Positions 45,557 through 55,500 of a stretch of 64,000 nt of DNA are shown here, one piece after another. The DNA is taken from positions 1-64,000 of the forward strand of contig CAJUNT010000003.1 of the NCBI GenBank assembly GCA_910587735.1, written 5' to 3'. The translations under genes were made by a program, and so were the position numbers. The stretch comes from an uncultured Clostridia bacterium. GTDB lineage: Bacteria; Bacillota; Clostridia; Lachnospirales; Anaerotignaceae. Below the pieces are notes generated by a model, which was not told where the DNA came from, ran no database searches, and saw only the letters and a list, made by a program, of their open reading frames with translations. Every line of letters starts with the position of its first letter. The first letter of the stretch is position 1.

Positions 45557-45970
45557 TTATTTTATACCAGAAGAAATTTTTTGACGCATTGTTTCTATTT
45601 GTACATCTGTTAAATCAAGAGGTTTATAAGCTATTTGAATACCATCATTTTCATAACGAGGAATCAAATGCATATGGAAATGGTCTACTGTTTGACCTGC
45701 AACACTACCATTATTTTGCATAACATTCATATATTCTAAACCTAATGTTTTTTTCATTACTTGAGCGATTTGAACAGCTAATGTAAATAAACGTCCTCCT
45801 ACTTCTGGGTCTAATTCAAATATGTTTGGAACATGTTGCTTTAAAAGAATTAATACGTGTCCTTCATTAGCAGGAAAGCGGTCTAGTATTACCTTAAATT
45901 CATCATTTTCATACAATGTGGCTGAGGCAAATGCTCCAGATACAATATTGCAAAATATACAATCACTCAT
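45557..45970 (-). CDS. HIT family nucleotide-binding protein
   Basis: 137 residues. CIFCNIVSG with zinc-type cysteines near the start, VILDRFPANEGHVLILLKQHV, and the histidine triad HFHMHLIPRY. Hydrolyses nucleoside phosphoramidates or dinucleotides; exact substrate unknown. Length and motifs match bacterial HinT-like proteins. Site AAGGAGTG; a strong terminator follows. Confidence 0.95.
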   Translation of the reverse strand: MSDCIFCNIVSGAFASATLYENDEFKVILDRFPANEGHVLILLKQHVPNIFELDPEVGGRLFTLAVQIAQVMKKTLGLEYMNVMQNNGSVAGQTVDHFHMHLIPRYENDGIQIAYKPLDLTDVQIETMRQKISSGIK

Positions 45971-46033
45971 AAAAAAACACTCCTTTTCCAGTTACTTTTT
46001 ATTTTATAGTATAACATGGAAAAGTATTTTTGA

Positions 46034-46552
46034 CTATTGATATTTTGAGAAAAGGAAACAAAGACGAATACAATGGTCTTGTTTGTCTGTTATAATTTCA
46101 AAAAGTATATCTCTTAAATCTGTTTTAGGAATGGCAATAAGCAATTCTCTAAAAAAGTCTGTTTGTTCCATTTCTTGATGTAATGCTTTTTCTATTTCAG
46201 AAGAAACATTTTCTATATTAATTTCAGTAGCAGAAGTTGGCTCTGTCTGTGTTGGCTGTGTAATATGTTTACCTGAAATATTGTATGAAATTTCTTGTAG
46301 TTGTTTTAAATGTTTCACTTCGTCTAAATAGGCATTACGTAATGTTTCAACATCTTGCTGCAATGCTGTATTTTTGATTAAAGCATCAAAAGTAGATAAT
46401 GATTGCATTGTTTCTTGTTGAGCAATTTCTAATAATTCTAAAAGACGTTTGTCTTGTTTTAAATCATTTTTTGTAACAGAAACATTTGTTTCTCTTGTAT
46501 TTATAGAAGTATTTTTTTGATAAATATTTGTGTTAGAACGATATGGATACAT
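46034..46552 (-). CDS. Ferritin-like domain protein
   Basis: 172 residues. After a polar start (about 1-30) comes a four-helix-bundle-like protein: LLELLEIAQQETMQSLSTFDAL, YLDEVKHLKQLQEI (ExxH), a Thr/Pro-rich loop, EKALHQEMEQTDFFREL, and ITDKQDHCIRLCFL. Positions of Glu and His resemble rubrerythrin/ferritin-like folds, although the last ExxH is DxxH. Metal binding is not certain. Site AAAGGAG. It stands alone, 64 bases upstream of the HIT gene. Confidence 0.65.
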   Translation of the reverse strand: MYPYRSNTNIYQKNTSINTRETNVSVTKNDLKQDKRLLELLEIAQQETMQSLSTFDALIKNTALQQDVETLRNAYLDEVKHLKQLQEISYNISGKHITQPTQTEPTSATEINIENVSSEIEKALHQEMEQTDFFRELLIAIPKTDLRDILFEIITDKQDHCIRLCFLFSKYQ

Positions 46553-46809
46553 GGCTAAACTCCTTTACAATACTTTTTTAATGCTATCATATGCAGTAAA
46601 AAATAAAAAATTGCTAAAAATAAAATACATTATTGTTTTGATATATTATTTCATTTGCTAAAATATATCAAATTTTGCAGTATAGATTTTTTTATTAATA
46701 AATGTAAAATTTATATGGATATTACAAACTTTTTTTGATATGATAAAAAAGGAACCTATATAAAAAATAATTTGATGTGATATAAAAATAAATGGGAGTG
46801 AGCTGTTAG

Positions 46810-47868
46810 GTGAAAAAAATAGTATTGACAGGTGGAGGAACAGCAGGTCATGTAACGCCGAATTTGGCATTGATACCAGCATTAAAACAGCAAGGCTATG
46901 ATATTATATATATTGGCTCTGAGCAGGGTATGGAAAAGGGATTGATTGAAAAAGAAAATATTACTTATTATGGTATTCCCACAGGTAAATTGAGAAGATA
47001 TCTTTCTGCTAAAAATATTACAGATATATTTCGTGTTGTTTCTGGTATAAAGCAAGCCACAGCATTGATAAAGAAAATAAAACCAGATATTGTTTTTTCT
47101 AAAGGTGGCTTTGTTGCTGTACCAGTGGTATTGGGAGCAAAATTCAATAAAGTACCTGTAATTATACATGAGTCTGATATGACTCCAGGATTAGCAAATC
47201 GTATTGCTATGCCTTTTGCAAAAAAGGTTTGTACTACATTTCCCGAAACATTGGAATATATTACAAAGGGAAAAGGCGTAAATACAGGAACACCAATACG
47301 AAAAGGATTATTTGAAGGAAAAAAAGAAAAAGGATTAAAAATTTGTGGTTTTACAGAGCAAAAGCCTATTATTATGATGATGGGAGGGAGTTTAGGCTCT
47401 GTGAAAATTAATGTGCAGTTGAGGGGTGCCTTGCCAACACTTTTAAATGATTTTCAATTAGTGCATATTTGTGGAAAAGGAAATTTTGATAAAAAATTAG
47501 AAAATAAAAAAGGATATAAACAATTTGAATATTTGTCAGAAGAACTGCCTCATATTTTTGCTATGTCAGATGTCATTATTTCCAGAGCAGGAAGTAATTC
47601 TATATCTGAATTTTTAGCTTTAAAAAAGCCAAATCTTTTGATACCTCTTTCTGCAAAGGCGAGCAGAGGTGACCAAATATTGAATGCGCAGTCTTTTGAA
47701 AAACAAGGTTTTTCAATGGTACTGCAAGAAGAAGATATGACATATATTTCTTTAGAAAAAGCAGTTCGTTTATTGTATGAAAATAGACAAAAATATATTA
47801 AAAATATGGAAAATAGCCATCTTTCAGATGGAGTAAATGAAGTTTTAAAAATCATTCAATATGAATAG
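46810..47868 (+). CDS. murG: UDP-N-acetylglucosamine--undecaprenyl-PP-MurNAc-pentapeptide transferase
   Basis: 352 residues from a GTG with GGGAGTGA 8 bases upstream. Makes lipid II from lipid I at the cytoplasmic face. Motifs: VLTGGGTAGHVTPNLALIPAL, VFSKGGFVAVPVVLGA, HESDMTPGLANR, MGGSLGSVKIN and ISRAGSNSISEFLALKKPNLLIPL. Followed 12 bases later by galE, probably one transcript. Confidence 0.97.
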   Translation: MKKIVLTGGGTAGHVTPNLALIPALKQQGYDIIYIGSEQGMEKGLIEKENITYYGIPTGKLRRYLSAKNITDIFRVVSGIKQATALIKKIKPDIVFSKGGFVAVPVVLGAKFNKVPVIIHESDMTPGLANRIAMPFAKKVCTTFPETLEYITKGKGVNTGTPIRKGLFEGKKEKGLKICGFTEQKPIIMMMGGSLGSVKINVQLRGALPTLLNDFQLVHICGKGNFDKKLENKKGYKQFEYLSEELPHIFAMSDVIISRAGSNSISEFLALKKPNLLIPLSAKASRGDQILNAQSFEKQGFSMVLQEEDMTYISLEKAVRLLYENRQKYIKNMENSHLSDGVNEVLKIIQYE

Positions 47869-47880
47869 GAGGAATGTTTT

Positions 47881-48873
47881 ATGAAAATTTTAGTTTGTGG
47901 TGGTGCTGGCTATATTGGTAGTCATACAGTAAAGGAATTATTAGATAAAGGATATGAAGTGGTTGTAATAGATAGCTTGGAAACAGGACATAAAAAAGCG
48001 GTGGACGAAAGAGCAGATCTTTGTATAGGTAATATTTCAGATGGTGCTTTTTTAGAAAATGTTTTTACAAAGTATAATATAGATGCTATCATTGATTTTG
48101 CAGCATATTCTCTTGTAGGAGAAAGCGTAAAAGAACCAGCAAAATATTTTGAAAACAATGTGGGAGGTACATTAAGCCTTTTAAGCAAAATGAGAGAACA
48201 CAATGTAAAATATATTGTATTTTCTTCAACAGCAGCAACTTATGGAGAACCAGAAAATATTCCTATATTAGAAAGTGATAGAACATTACCAACTAACCCT
48301 TATGGAGAATCTAAACTTTGTGTAGAAAAAATACTTCGTTGGTTTGATGAGGCATATGGTATAAAATATTCTGTATTGCGTTATTTTAATGCTGCAGGTG
48401 CACATAAAAGCGGTACAATAGGAGAAGACCATTTCCCAGAAAGTCATTTGATTCCGATTATATTACAGGTAGCATTAGGAAAAAGAGAGTTTATAGGCGT
48501 GTTTGGAGATGATTATCCAACAGAAGATGGTACTTGTATTAGAGATTATATTCATGTAACAGATTTAGCAAATGCACATATTCTTTCTTTGGAAAAAACA
48601 ATGAAAGAAAACAAAAGCCGTACTTATAATTTAGGAAATGGCAAAGGTTTTTCTGTAAAAGAAGTGATTGAAATGACAAGAAAAGTAACAGGAAAAGATA
48701 TTCCTGAAAAAGTAGAACCAAGACGAGCAGGTGACCCATCTGTGTTAATTGCTTCTTCTGAAAAAATTATAAAAGAATTAGGGTGGCAACCACAGTATAA
48801 TACATTAGAAAAGATAATTGATTCTGCATGGCAATGGCATAAAAATCATCCAAATGGGTTTGAAGATAGATAA
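47881..48873 (+). CDS. galE: UDP-glucose 4-epimerase
   Basis: 330 residues. Short-chain dehydrogenase fold: GGAGYIGSHTVKELLDKGY, IDFAAYSLVGESVKEP, FSSTAATYGEP, catalytic Tyr/Lys in NPYGESKLCVEK, and RYFNAAGAHKSGTIGEDH. Interconverts UDP-glucose and UDP-galactose for surface polysaccharides. Strong GGAGG site. Located behind murG, which suggests use in envelope sugars. Confidence 0.96.
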   Translation: MKILVCGGAGYIGSHTVKELLDKGYEVVVIDSLETGHKKAVDERADLCIGNISDGAFLENVFTKYNIDAIIDFAAYSLVGESVKEPAKYFENNVGGTLSLLSKMREHNVKYIVFSSTAATYGEPENIPILESDRTLPTNPYGESKLCVEKILRWFDEAYGIKYSVLRYFNAAGAHKSGTIGEDHFPESHLIPIILQVALGKREFIGVFGDDYPTEDGTCIRDYIHVTDLANAHILSLEKTMKENKSRTYNLGNGKGFSVKEVIEMTRKVTGKDIPEKVEPRRAGDPSVLIASSEKIIKELGWQPQYNTLEKIIDSAWQWHKNHPNGFEDR

Positions 48874-48877
48874 TAAA

Positions 48878-48964
48878 TTAGCTTGTCAAATAAGCATTAA
48901 TAAATATGTATGATGATATGAAAATAGAGCATATTATACAAATAAAAAAATGTTTTGTTTTCAT
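48878..48964 (-). CDS. Candidate 28-residue membrane peptide
   Basis: Minus-strand frame of 28 codons plus stop, starting at an ATG (48964) with AAAGGAG exactly 7 bases upstream. The peptide begins MKTKHFFICIICSIFISS and is hydrophobic after a basic start, like a one-pass membrane peptide. It ends just past the galE stop (convergent). The strong, well-placed ribosome site is the reason to list it. It may also be the remnant of a longer secreted protein or of chance origin. Confidence 0.4.
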   Translation of the reverse strand: MKTKHFFICIICSIFISSYIFINAYLTS

Positions 48965-49049
48965 GAAAAATCTCCTTTCATTATATTTGTTTTTTAGTTT
49001 TGTAGTTAAATTTTATAGATGCTATTAAAACAAAAAATACGATATTCTA

Positions 49050-49082
49050 AAAAAAGTCCTCAAATTATTTGAGGACTTTTCT
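49050..49082. terminator. Bidirectional terminator between galE and esterase
   Basis: AAAAGTCCTCAAA / TTTGAGGACTTTT, loop TTA-like, A-run left and T-run right. It directly follows the esterase stop on the minus strand. Confidence 0.92.
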
Positions 49083-49094
49083 AATATCATTATT

Positions 49095-49856
49095 TTATAA
49101 AGAATATTTTGTAATCATTTTTTTGATAGCTTCATTAAAATATATAAAATCATGTTGAGCATTCCATTGTTCAAATGAAAAAGGGATATTTATATTTTTT
49201 AATTCATTACAAAAATGCAAATGGTCTTTATAAAAAGCATCGTTTGTACCACAAGTTAAATAAATTTGGGGTAATATATTTTGTTTCCTTGCTTTTTTCG
49301 CATTTTCTAATATATCCAATTCAGATTTCCAAGTAAGTGATTCTCCAAATATAGTGGTAAAATCGTTAATTAATTGTTTTCCAAATTGTTGCTGATATTT
49401 TATACTGTTTTGCTTCATATCATAAAGCCCTTGCTTTAGCAATAAGCAACAGGAAGAAAAAGCACCACAAATACCATATTGCTGTGGTTTGGATAAAGCA
49501 CATAATAAAGCACCATATCCTCCCATAGAACTGCCTAATATAATAGTATCATCTCTGTGAGAAGAAATAGAAAAAATATTTTTACAAATGAGAGGTAATT
49601 CCTCTGTAATATAATCAAAATATTGATTACAATAAAAACTTCTTTCTGCATCAGGCAATATATAAATGGTATTTCCCTCCATAGCGTATGTAGATAACAT
49701 AGAGTAATCTAGCCATGTTTTGCTGTTTCCACATAGCCCATGCAGTACATAGGCTACTTTATATTGTTTTTGATTTAATAAATTATTTGGTGTAATAATC
49801 GTAATATCTGTGTCTTTTTCAAGTATATTAGAAAATACTGTACCACTTAATCTCAT
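49095..49856 (-). CDS. Esterase of the EstD/FrsA-like alpha/beta-hydrolase group
   Basis: 253 residues, cytoplasmic. Esterase PF00756 type: YKVAYVLHGLCGNSKTWLDYS (oxyanion region), then the nucleophile Ser in GSSMGGYGA, Asp near CGTNDAFYKDH and His in NAQHDFIYF. Related to tributyrin esterase (EstA) and S-formylglutathione hydrolase; natural substrate unknown. The ribosome site AAAGGAG overlaps the right arm of a 15-bp palindrome (49871-49906). Confidence 0.92.
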   Translation of the reverse strand: MRLSGTVFSNILEKDTDITIITPNNLLNQKQYKVAYVLHGLCGNSKTWLDYSMLSTYAMEGNTIYILPDAERSFYCNQYFDYITEELPLICKNIFSISSHRDDTIILGSSMGGYGALLCALSKPQQYGICGAFSSCCLLLKQGLYDMKQNSIKYQQQFGKQLINDFTTIFGESLTWKSELDILENAKKARKQNILPQIYLTCGTNDAFYKDHLHFCNELKNINIPFSFEQWNAQHDFIYFNEAIKKMITKYSL

Positions 49857-49870
49857 GATTGATACGCTCC

Positions 49871-49906
49871 TTTACTGAAATAGTTATATTAAACTATTTC
49901 AGTAAA
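49871..49906. repeat. 15-bp palindrome overlapping the esterase ribosome site
   Basis: TTTACTGAAATAGTT (49871-49885) and AACTATTTCAGTAAA (49892-49906) are perfect inverted arms with a six-base AT spacer. On the esterase (minus) strand the second arm ends in AGTAAA, directly joined to GGAG of the ribosome site. It could be an operator or an mRNA hairpin that controls translation. Confidence 0.7.
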
Positions 49907-49954
49907 TACAATGCATAGCCTCATAGCTATCACTCCTTTGTTTATATAATTAGC

Positions 49955-51428
49955 CTTGAGCAAAACCTCATGAACCCAACAAATAAGCGGTTTTGCAAGA
50001 AATAATAAATAAATTTATCACTATAAAATATAGAAACAGCCAACCGATTTTGGTATTATTAAATTGTAAGAAAACCACACGAAAGGGGTTGACTGTTATC
50101 TATCGCCAAGAAATTTTACAGGACATTGCATTATTCACTTCTACACCAAAAGCTCAGTTTTACGATAAGCTGTTTGTTAACCTTGATTTATCCGAGTTCC
50201 CAGAACCTACGGCAAAAACAGGCAGAAATGCTTTCTCAAAAAGAGCATTGCTCTGTGCTTTTATTGTCATGAAATGCGAATGCTTTTCCTATATTACAGA
50301 TTTAGTTGATTATCTTAACAATAATCTTATCATTGCTTATTATTGCGGTTTTAATATTACAAAACCACTTCCATCATACTGGACTTTTAACCGCTTTATA
50401 CGCAATATTGACAACAAGCTGCTTAAAAATTTTATACAGTCGCAACTATTAAAGCTTTCCCAAATGGGTATCCTCAGTACTTCTGTTATTGCTCTGAACT
50501 CTACTCCCATAAACGCTCATACTCATCAGAATACATACAGCTTCAAATCAGTATAATAAATGAAATTTTGAATGCTATTGAGGCTACAAAAACCATATTT
50601 TGATTGATTGCATTACAGGCTTACCAATCTTTGAGATGACAACAACTGCCGATGTTTCGGACTGTACAGTCACTCTTGATATTCTAAGCCAAACCAATCA
50701 CTTTATTTTTATTGATAAGCGTACATTCTTAGCCGATAAAGGCTATGACGTCAAAGCTGTTTACAATACTGTAAAAGAGCTCTATCATGGTGAATGTGTT
50801 ATTCCTCTTAACAAGCGAAACACTAAAAATCCAAAAAGCTCTCAAGCGGACATCCCATTTGTGAAGCAGGTCTTGCTATGATGAAAGATGGTAAATCTTA
50901 TGACAATCACAGAACCCGGCAGAAATACTGCTGCCCATTGAAACAGTCTAAAAACAAAAGCTGTCCGTGCAATCACAAATGCTGGAATAATGGCAAGAAA
51001 AATAGAGGATGCACCAAATATATTACTCTTCCCTATGATTACAGACTTTCCATTGACCGTGACTGTATTTCGTTTAAGAAAATTTACGCACTGCGAACAG
51101 AAGTCGAACGTTACAATGCACGTTTCAAGCAGACAGGGCAGGAGTGTATGTGGGTACATAATTTTAACGCCGTTCAAAATCTGAATTCTGTTGCTCATAT
51201 TGCTCTACTTGCTGTTGCTTTTACTGCTGTCATCACTAAGTCTAAATGCTTTTATCGCAGCCTTAAATCTATTAAGCGTATTGCTTAACCTGATTCATTT
51301 CATATTTTGAGATAGGCTTTTGTCTTTTGAGACGAATGTCTGCTTTATTGTGCCTTTATGAGACACTTTTTGTTTTTTCTTGATTTTCTTTGCTATTTCG
51401 TCTTTTTATTTTTTGAGTTTTGCTCATC
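49955..51428. mobile_element. Degenerate insertion sequence (IS1182-like)
   Basis: A broken transposase is bounded by inverted ends: GAGCAAAAC (49958-49966, context TTGAGCAAAACCTCA) and GTTTTGCTC (51417-51425, context GAGTTTTGCTCA). Element length about 1.47 kb. Direct target repeats could not be seen with confidence. The element separates the esterase promoter region from the PrsA-like gene. The base and codon use is more GC-rich and more C-rich than the neighbours, supporting transfer. Confidence 0.75.
49993..51288 (+). pseudogene. Transposase pseudogene, three fragments
   Basis: Fragments at 49993-50556, 50600-50881 and 50878-51288 form one DDE transposase. Conserved pieces: TGRNAFSKRALLCAFI, the region VIALNSTPINAHT (the expected Asp of VxALDST is Asn), GYKNHILIDCITGLPI, ADKGYDVKAVYN and YALRTEVERYNARFKQ. 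Between fragments 1 and 2 about 40 bases carry a frame change and two in-frame TGA (in the stretch SNQYNK-stop-NFECY-stop-GYKN) with apparent loss of sequence. Between fragments 2 and 3 a frameshift occurs near 50845. Not functional. Confidence 0.85.
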
Positions 51429-51440
51429 TCTATATATAAT

Positions 51441-52406
51441 TTATGGTATCATTTCAACATTATTCCATACAGCCTCATGTCTTTCTATTTCTATATCTGA
51501 AATCCATTGATTTAATTCATCTGTAAATACTTTTTGTTTCATAGCTGTTGTATATTCTGCTCTCATAATTTCCTTTAATTGAGCATCATCAGGAATAGAT
51601 TTTTTATCAACACGAATAATAAAATACCCTTCTGTTGTAGAAATCGGTTCGCTAATTTGCCCTTGCTCTAAATTAAAATCCATATCAAAAGCAGAATCTA
51701 AACGATTTTTATATGTTTCCATAACACCGCTGTTTTGATTTTGTTGAGTATCTGATGGATACTCTTGTAGTAATGTTTGAAAATCTTCTCCTTCTTTTAA
51801 TCGTTGTGATATTTGTTGTGCTGTTTGTTGGTCTGATACAAATATATTGCTTATAGTATATTCTGTGTATGCTGCTCTTTGTGATTCTTTGTTCTGCTCA
51901 AAATATGCATGAAATTCTGTTTCAGAGGGCTGATAATCTTTTGTTACAGCTTCTATCACTTTTTTATAAAGCAATGTATCTTCCATAATTTTATACATAT
52001 CTTGGTCAGAAATAGAAATAATATTTTTTTGTTCTTCTGTCATAGAAGCAAGTTCTGCATCTCCATCTATTTTTGCTGAGGCTTTTTCTTCATCAGAAAG
52101 AGAAACTTGATATTTATTTGCTTTGTCTGATGTAACTTTTACATGAAGCATTGTAACAAAAGCTCTTTCTTTTACAACATCTTCTGCAGATTGTCCATCA
52201 AAATCTGTTTCCCATATGTCATCACCACCAATAGCATTAAAATCTTTTGTTGCTTCATATAAATATAGCATATATTCTGATTTAGAAATCGCCTTACCAT
52301 TGATTGTTGCAATAGTATCTTCTTTAGGAATCGGCTTGGAACAGCCAACTAGTGCAATCAATGATAAACAAAAAAGTATGACGAATATTGATTTTAAATT
52401 TTTCAT
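51441..52406 (-). CDS. PrsA-like peptidyl-prolyl isomerase lipoprotein
   Basis: 321 residues. Lipoprotein signal with lipobox ending LVGC (Cys22). An N-terminal SurA/PrsA-like helical part has ATINGKAISKSEYMLYL. A parvulin-type domain follows (about 180-280): YTISNIFVSDQQTAQQISQRL, FQTLLQEYPSD, GYFIIRVDKK. A trigger-like helical tail ends it. It should help fold secreted proteins outside the membrane. Last gene after mfd; the order pth-mfd-isomerase-spoVT is common in Clostridia. A weak GGAGTAGGTG site. Confidence 0.88.
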   Translation of the reverse strand: MKNLKSIFVILFCLSLIALVGCSKPIPKEDTIATINGKAISKSEYMLYLYEATKDFNAIGGDDIWETDFDGQSAEDVVKERAFVTMLHVKVTSDKANKYQVSLSDEEKASAKIDGDAELASMTEEQKNIISISDQDMYKIMEDTLLYKKVIEAVTKDYQPSETEFHAYFEQNKESQRAAYTEYTISNIFVSDQQTAQQISQRLKEGEDFQTLLQEYPSDTQQNQNSGVMETYKNRLDSAFDMDFNLEQGQISEPISTTEGYFIIRVDKKSIPDDAQLKEIMRAEYTTAMKQKVFTDELNQWISDIEIERHEAVWNNVEMIP

Positions 52407-52518
52407 GTATACACCTACTCCATAATATAGTGTATTATTTGTAATAGTGACAAATAGTAATATAACAATATTGATATTGTATTATCATTTTTATTATACA
52501 CTAGAAAAATAAAAAATC

Positions 52519-55500
52519 CTAGCATTTCAATGATTGTAATAATATTTTAATATTGCTCAATATAGTACTTTCTTTTTCTTCCTTTTTCATCAGTATTGTA
52601 ATATAAGGAGATGCACCAGCAGTAAAAAGATATTTCCCCTTTCCATTAGCAATTAGTGAAGTAATAAGTTCTGGCTCTATATTTGCATCTGCTTTTAACT
52701 GTAATAATATACTATTACTTTTTTGTGCAATAGAAAGTACACCCAAATCATGAGCATATGCTTTTAAAAGTACAACATCTAAAAGCGATTGCACACTTTT
52801 TGGTAAATTTCCATATCTATCTTCCAATTCTTCTTGTATATTATAATAATCTGATTGATTAGATATGACAGCAATTTTTTTATACATTTCCATTCTTTGT
52901 TGCTGGTTTTTAATATAAAAATCAGGAATATATGCATTAATGTTTAAATCTACAGTGGTTTCAAAATACTCCTGTTTTGGTTCTCCTTTCATATTTTGTA
53001 TTTCTGATTCTAAAAGACGACAATACATATCATAGCCTATTGCCTCCATATGTCCATGTTGTTCTGCACCTAAAAGATTGCCTGCACCTCTGATTTCTAA
53101 ATCTCTCATAGCAATTTTAAATCCAGAGCCAAATTCTGTAAATTCCCTTATTGTTTGCAATCGTTTTTCTGCTGTTTCCTGTAATACTTTATCCCTATGG
53201 TACATTAAATAGGCATAAGCCATTCTATTGGAACGACCTACGCGTCCCCTTAACTGATATAGCTGTGAAAGTCCCATACGGTCAGCATCTTGTATAATAA
53301 TAGTATTGGTATTTGAAATATCAAGTCCTGTTTCTATAATGGTTGTGCATACCAAAACATCAATTTGTCCTTCTATAAATTCGGACATAATATTTTCTAG
53401 TTCTCTTTCTGTCATTTGACCATGTGCATAACTGATTTTTGCTTCAGGAACTAATTTTTGTAAACGTAATGTTTCTTCAGCAATGTTTTGTACACGATTA
53501 AATAAATAATATACCTGTCCACCTCTTGCTAGTTCTCTATGAATTGCCTCTTTTACAAATGCTGGATTGCTTTCTAATACATATGTCTGTATAGGATAGC
53601 GTTCTTGAGGAGGTTCTTCTAATATGCTCATATCACGAATACCAGAAAGACTCATGTGTAGTGTACGCGGAATAGGTGTCGCTGTTAATGTCAACACATT
53701 TACATTTTCACGAAAAGATTTTAATTTTTCTTTATGTCCTACACCAAAGCGTTGTTCTTCATCTATAATAATCAATCCTAAATCTTTAAAACAAATATCT
53801 TTTGATAAAATTCTATGTGTACCAATAACAATATCTATAATACCATTTTTTAAACCTTCCAATGTTTCTTTTTGCTGTTTTGGTGTACGAAAACGAGAAA
53901 GTAATCCTATTTTAATAGGATAGCCAGACATTCTTTGTAAAAATGTATTGTAATGCTGTTGTGCAAGTATAGTAGTGGGTACTAAATAAGCAACCTGTTT
54001 GCTGTCTTGTATTGCTTTAAAAGCAGCTCTTATTGCAACCTCTGTTTTACCATATCCTACATCACCACATATCAATCTATCCATTACTTTGCCATTTTCC
54101 ATATCTCTTTTTACATCTTCAATGGCGTCTAATTGGTCTTCTGTTTCTTCAAAAGGGAACCCCTCTTCAAATTCTTTTTGCCATAGTGTGTCCTTAGAAT
54201 ATACAAAACCTTTTGCGTCTGCTCTTTTTGCATAGAGTGCTACTAAATCTTGTGCTAATATTTTGATAGCAGAACGTGCTTTTGTTTTTGCTTTACCCCA
54301 TTCTTGTCCTCCTAATTTATTTAATTTAGGAGCAACACCATGACTACCAATGTATTTTTGTATTAAATTCATTTGATTAACGGGTACAAAAAGATTTCCA
54401 CCATTTGCATAAGATATTTTCATATAATCTTTATTAATACCATCTACAATGATTTTTTCGAGTCCTTGAAAAATGCCAATACCATGATTATCATGTACAA
54501 CATAATCACCCAACTTTAAATCTGTAAAGCTTTCTATTACAGCACCTTTTTTTTCTTTTTTACGTCTTTTTTTTGCCTTTACTTCTCCAAAAAATTCTTT
54601 ATCAGAAAATACAGCAAAACCAATATCTTGATAAGAAAAGCCTTGTGTTAACCTGCCTGATGCTATCATAATACTACCTTTTGATAAAGAAGGTGCATTT
54701 TGCAATGTTTCACAAAAAAATGCAATAATATCTCTTTCTTGCAATTCCTTTACCATTCTTTCACAACGGGTATGTCCTCCTGCTAATATAATAATACGAT
54801 AGTTTAATTTTTTTAACATAGTAATTTCATTGCAAAATAAATCAATTCTTTTTTGAAATGCAGGAGCAGATTTGACAGAAAAGAAAAAGGTATTTTTTAC
54901 AGAAAAATAAGGCGCTTTTTGGGATATTGTTGTTATGAGAATTTCAGAAAAATGAGAAGCCTCTTTCAAAATATGAATATAATCAAAAAGAATATTTCCT
55001 TGTGTAGGAAGTATATAGCCCTTTTCTATACGCTCCTTCATGCTTTCGCTATATTCTGTAAAAATGGTATCCATATGCTGTTGTATTTTATCAGGTTCTT
55101 CAAAAAATAAAAGAGTATCTTTAGGTATATAACTTAAAAGACTGACTGTATTTTCATAAAAATAGTTTATATAATTATTGATGTTGTTATGGATTTGCCC
55201 ATTTTTGAGTGCATATATTATCTGTTCTGTTGTTTCTTTTAATCGTTGTGCAGAATCTGTAAAACCATTTTTTTCAAATTTTTGTAATGTAGTTTGATAT
55301 TCTTTTTCTATTTTTTGTACAGCAGTTTTTGCTAGTTCTTTATCAAATACCAATTCTCTCATAGGAAAAATGGATATACTTTTTATTTTTTGAGTAGAGC
55401 GTTGTGTATTGGTATTTACAAGACGTATGGAATCAATTTCATCGTCCCAGAGCTCAATACGAAATGTTTGTTCCGCTATGGGAGAATGAATGTCTATAAT

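Noticed and set aside
50540..50600. TGA read as an amino acid in the transposase
   Set aside because: The two TGA occur with a frame change, missing sequence and an altered catalytic residue; decay explains them better than recoding.
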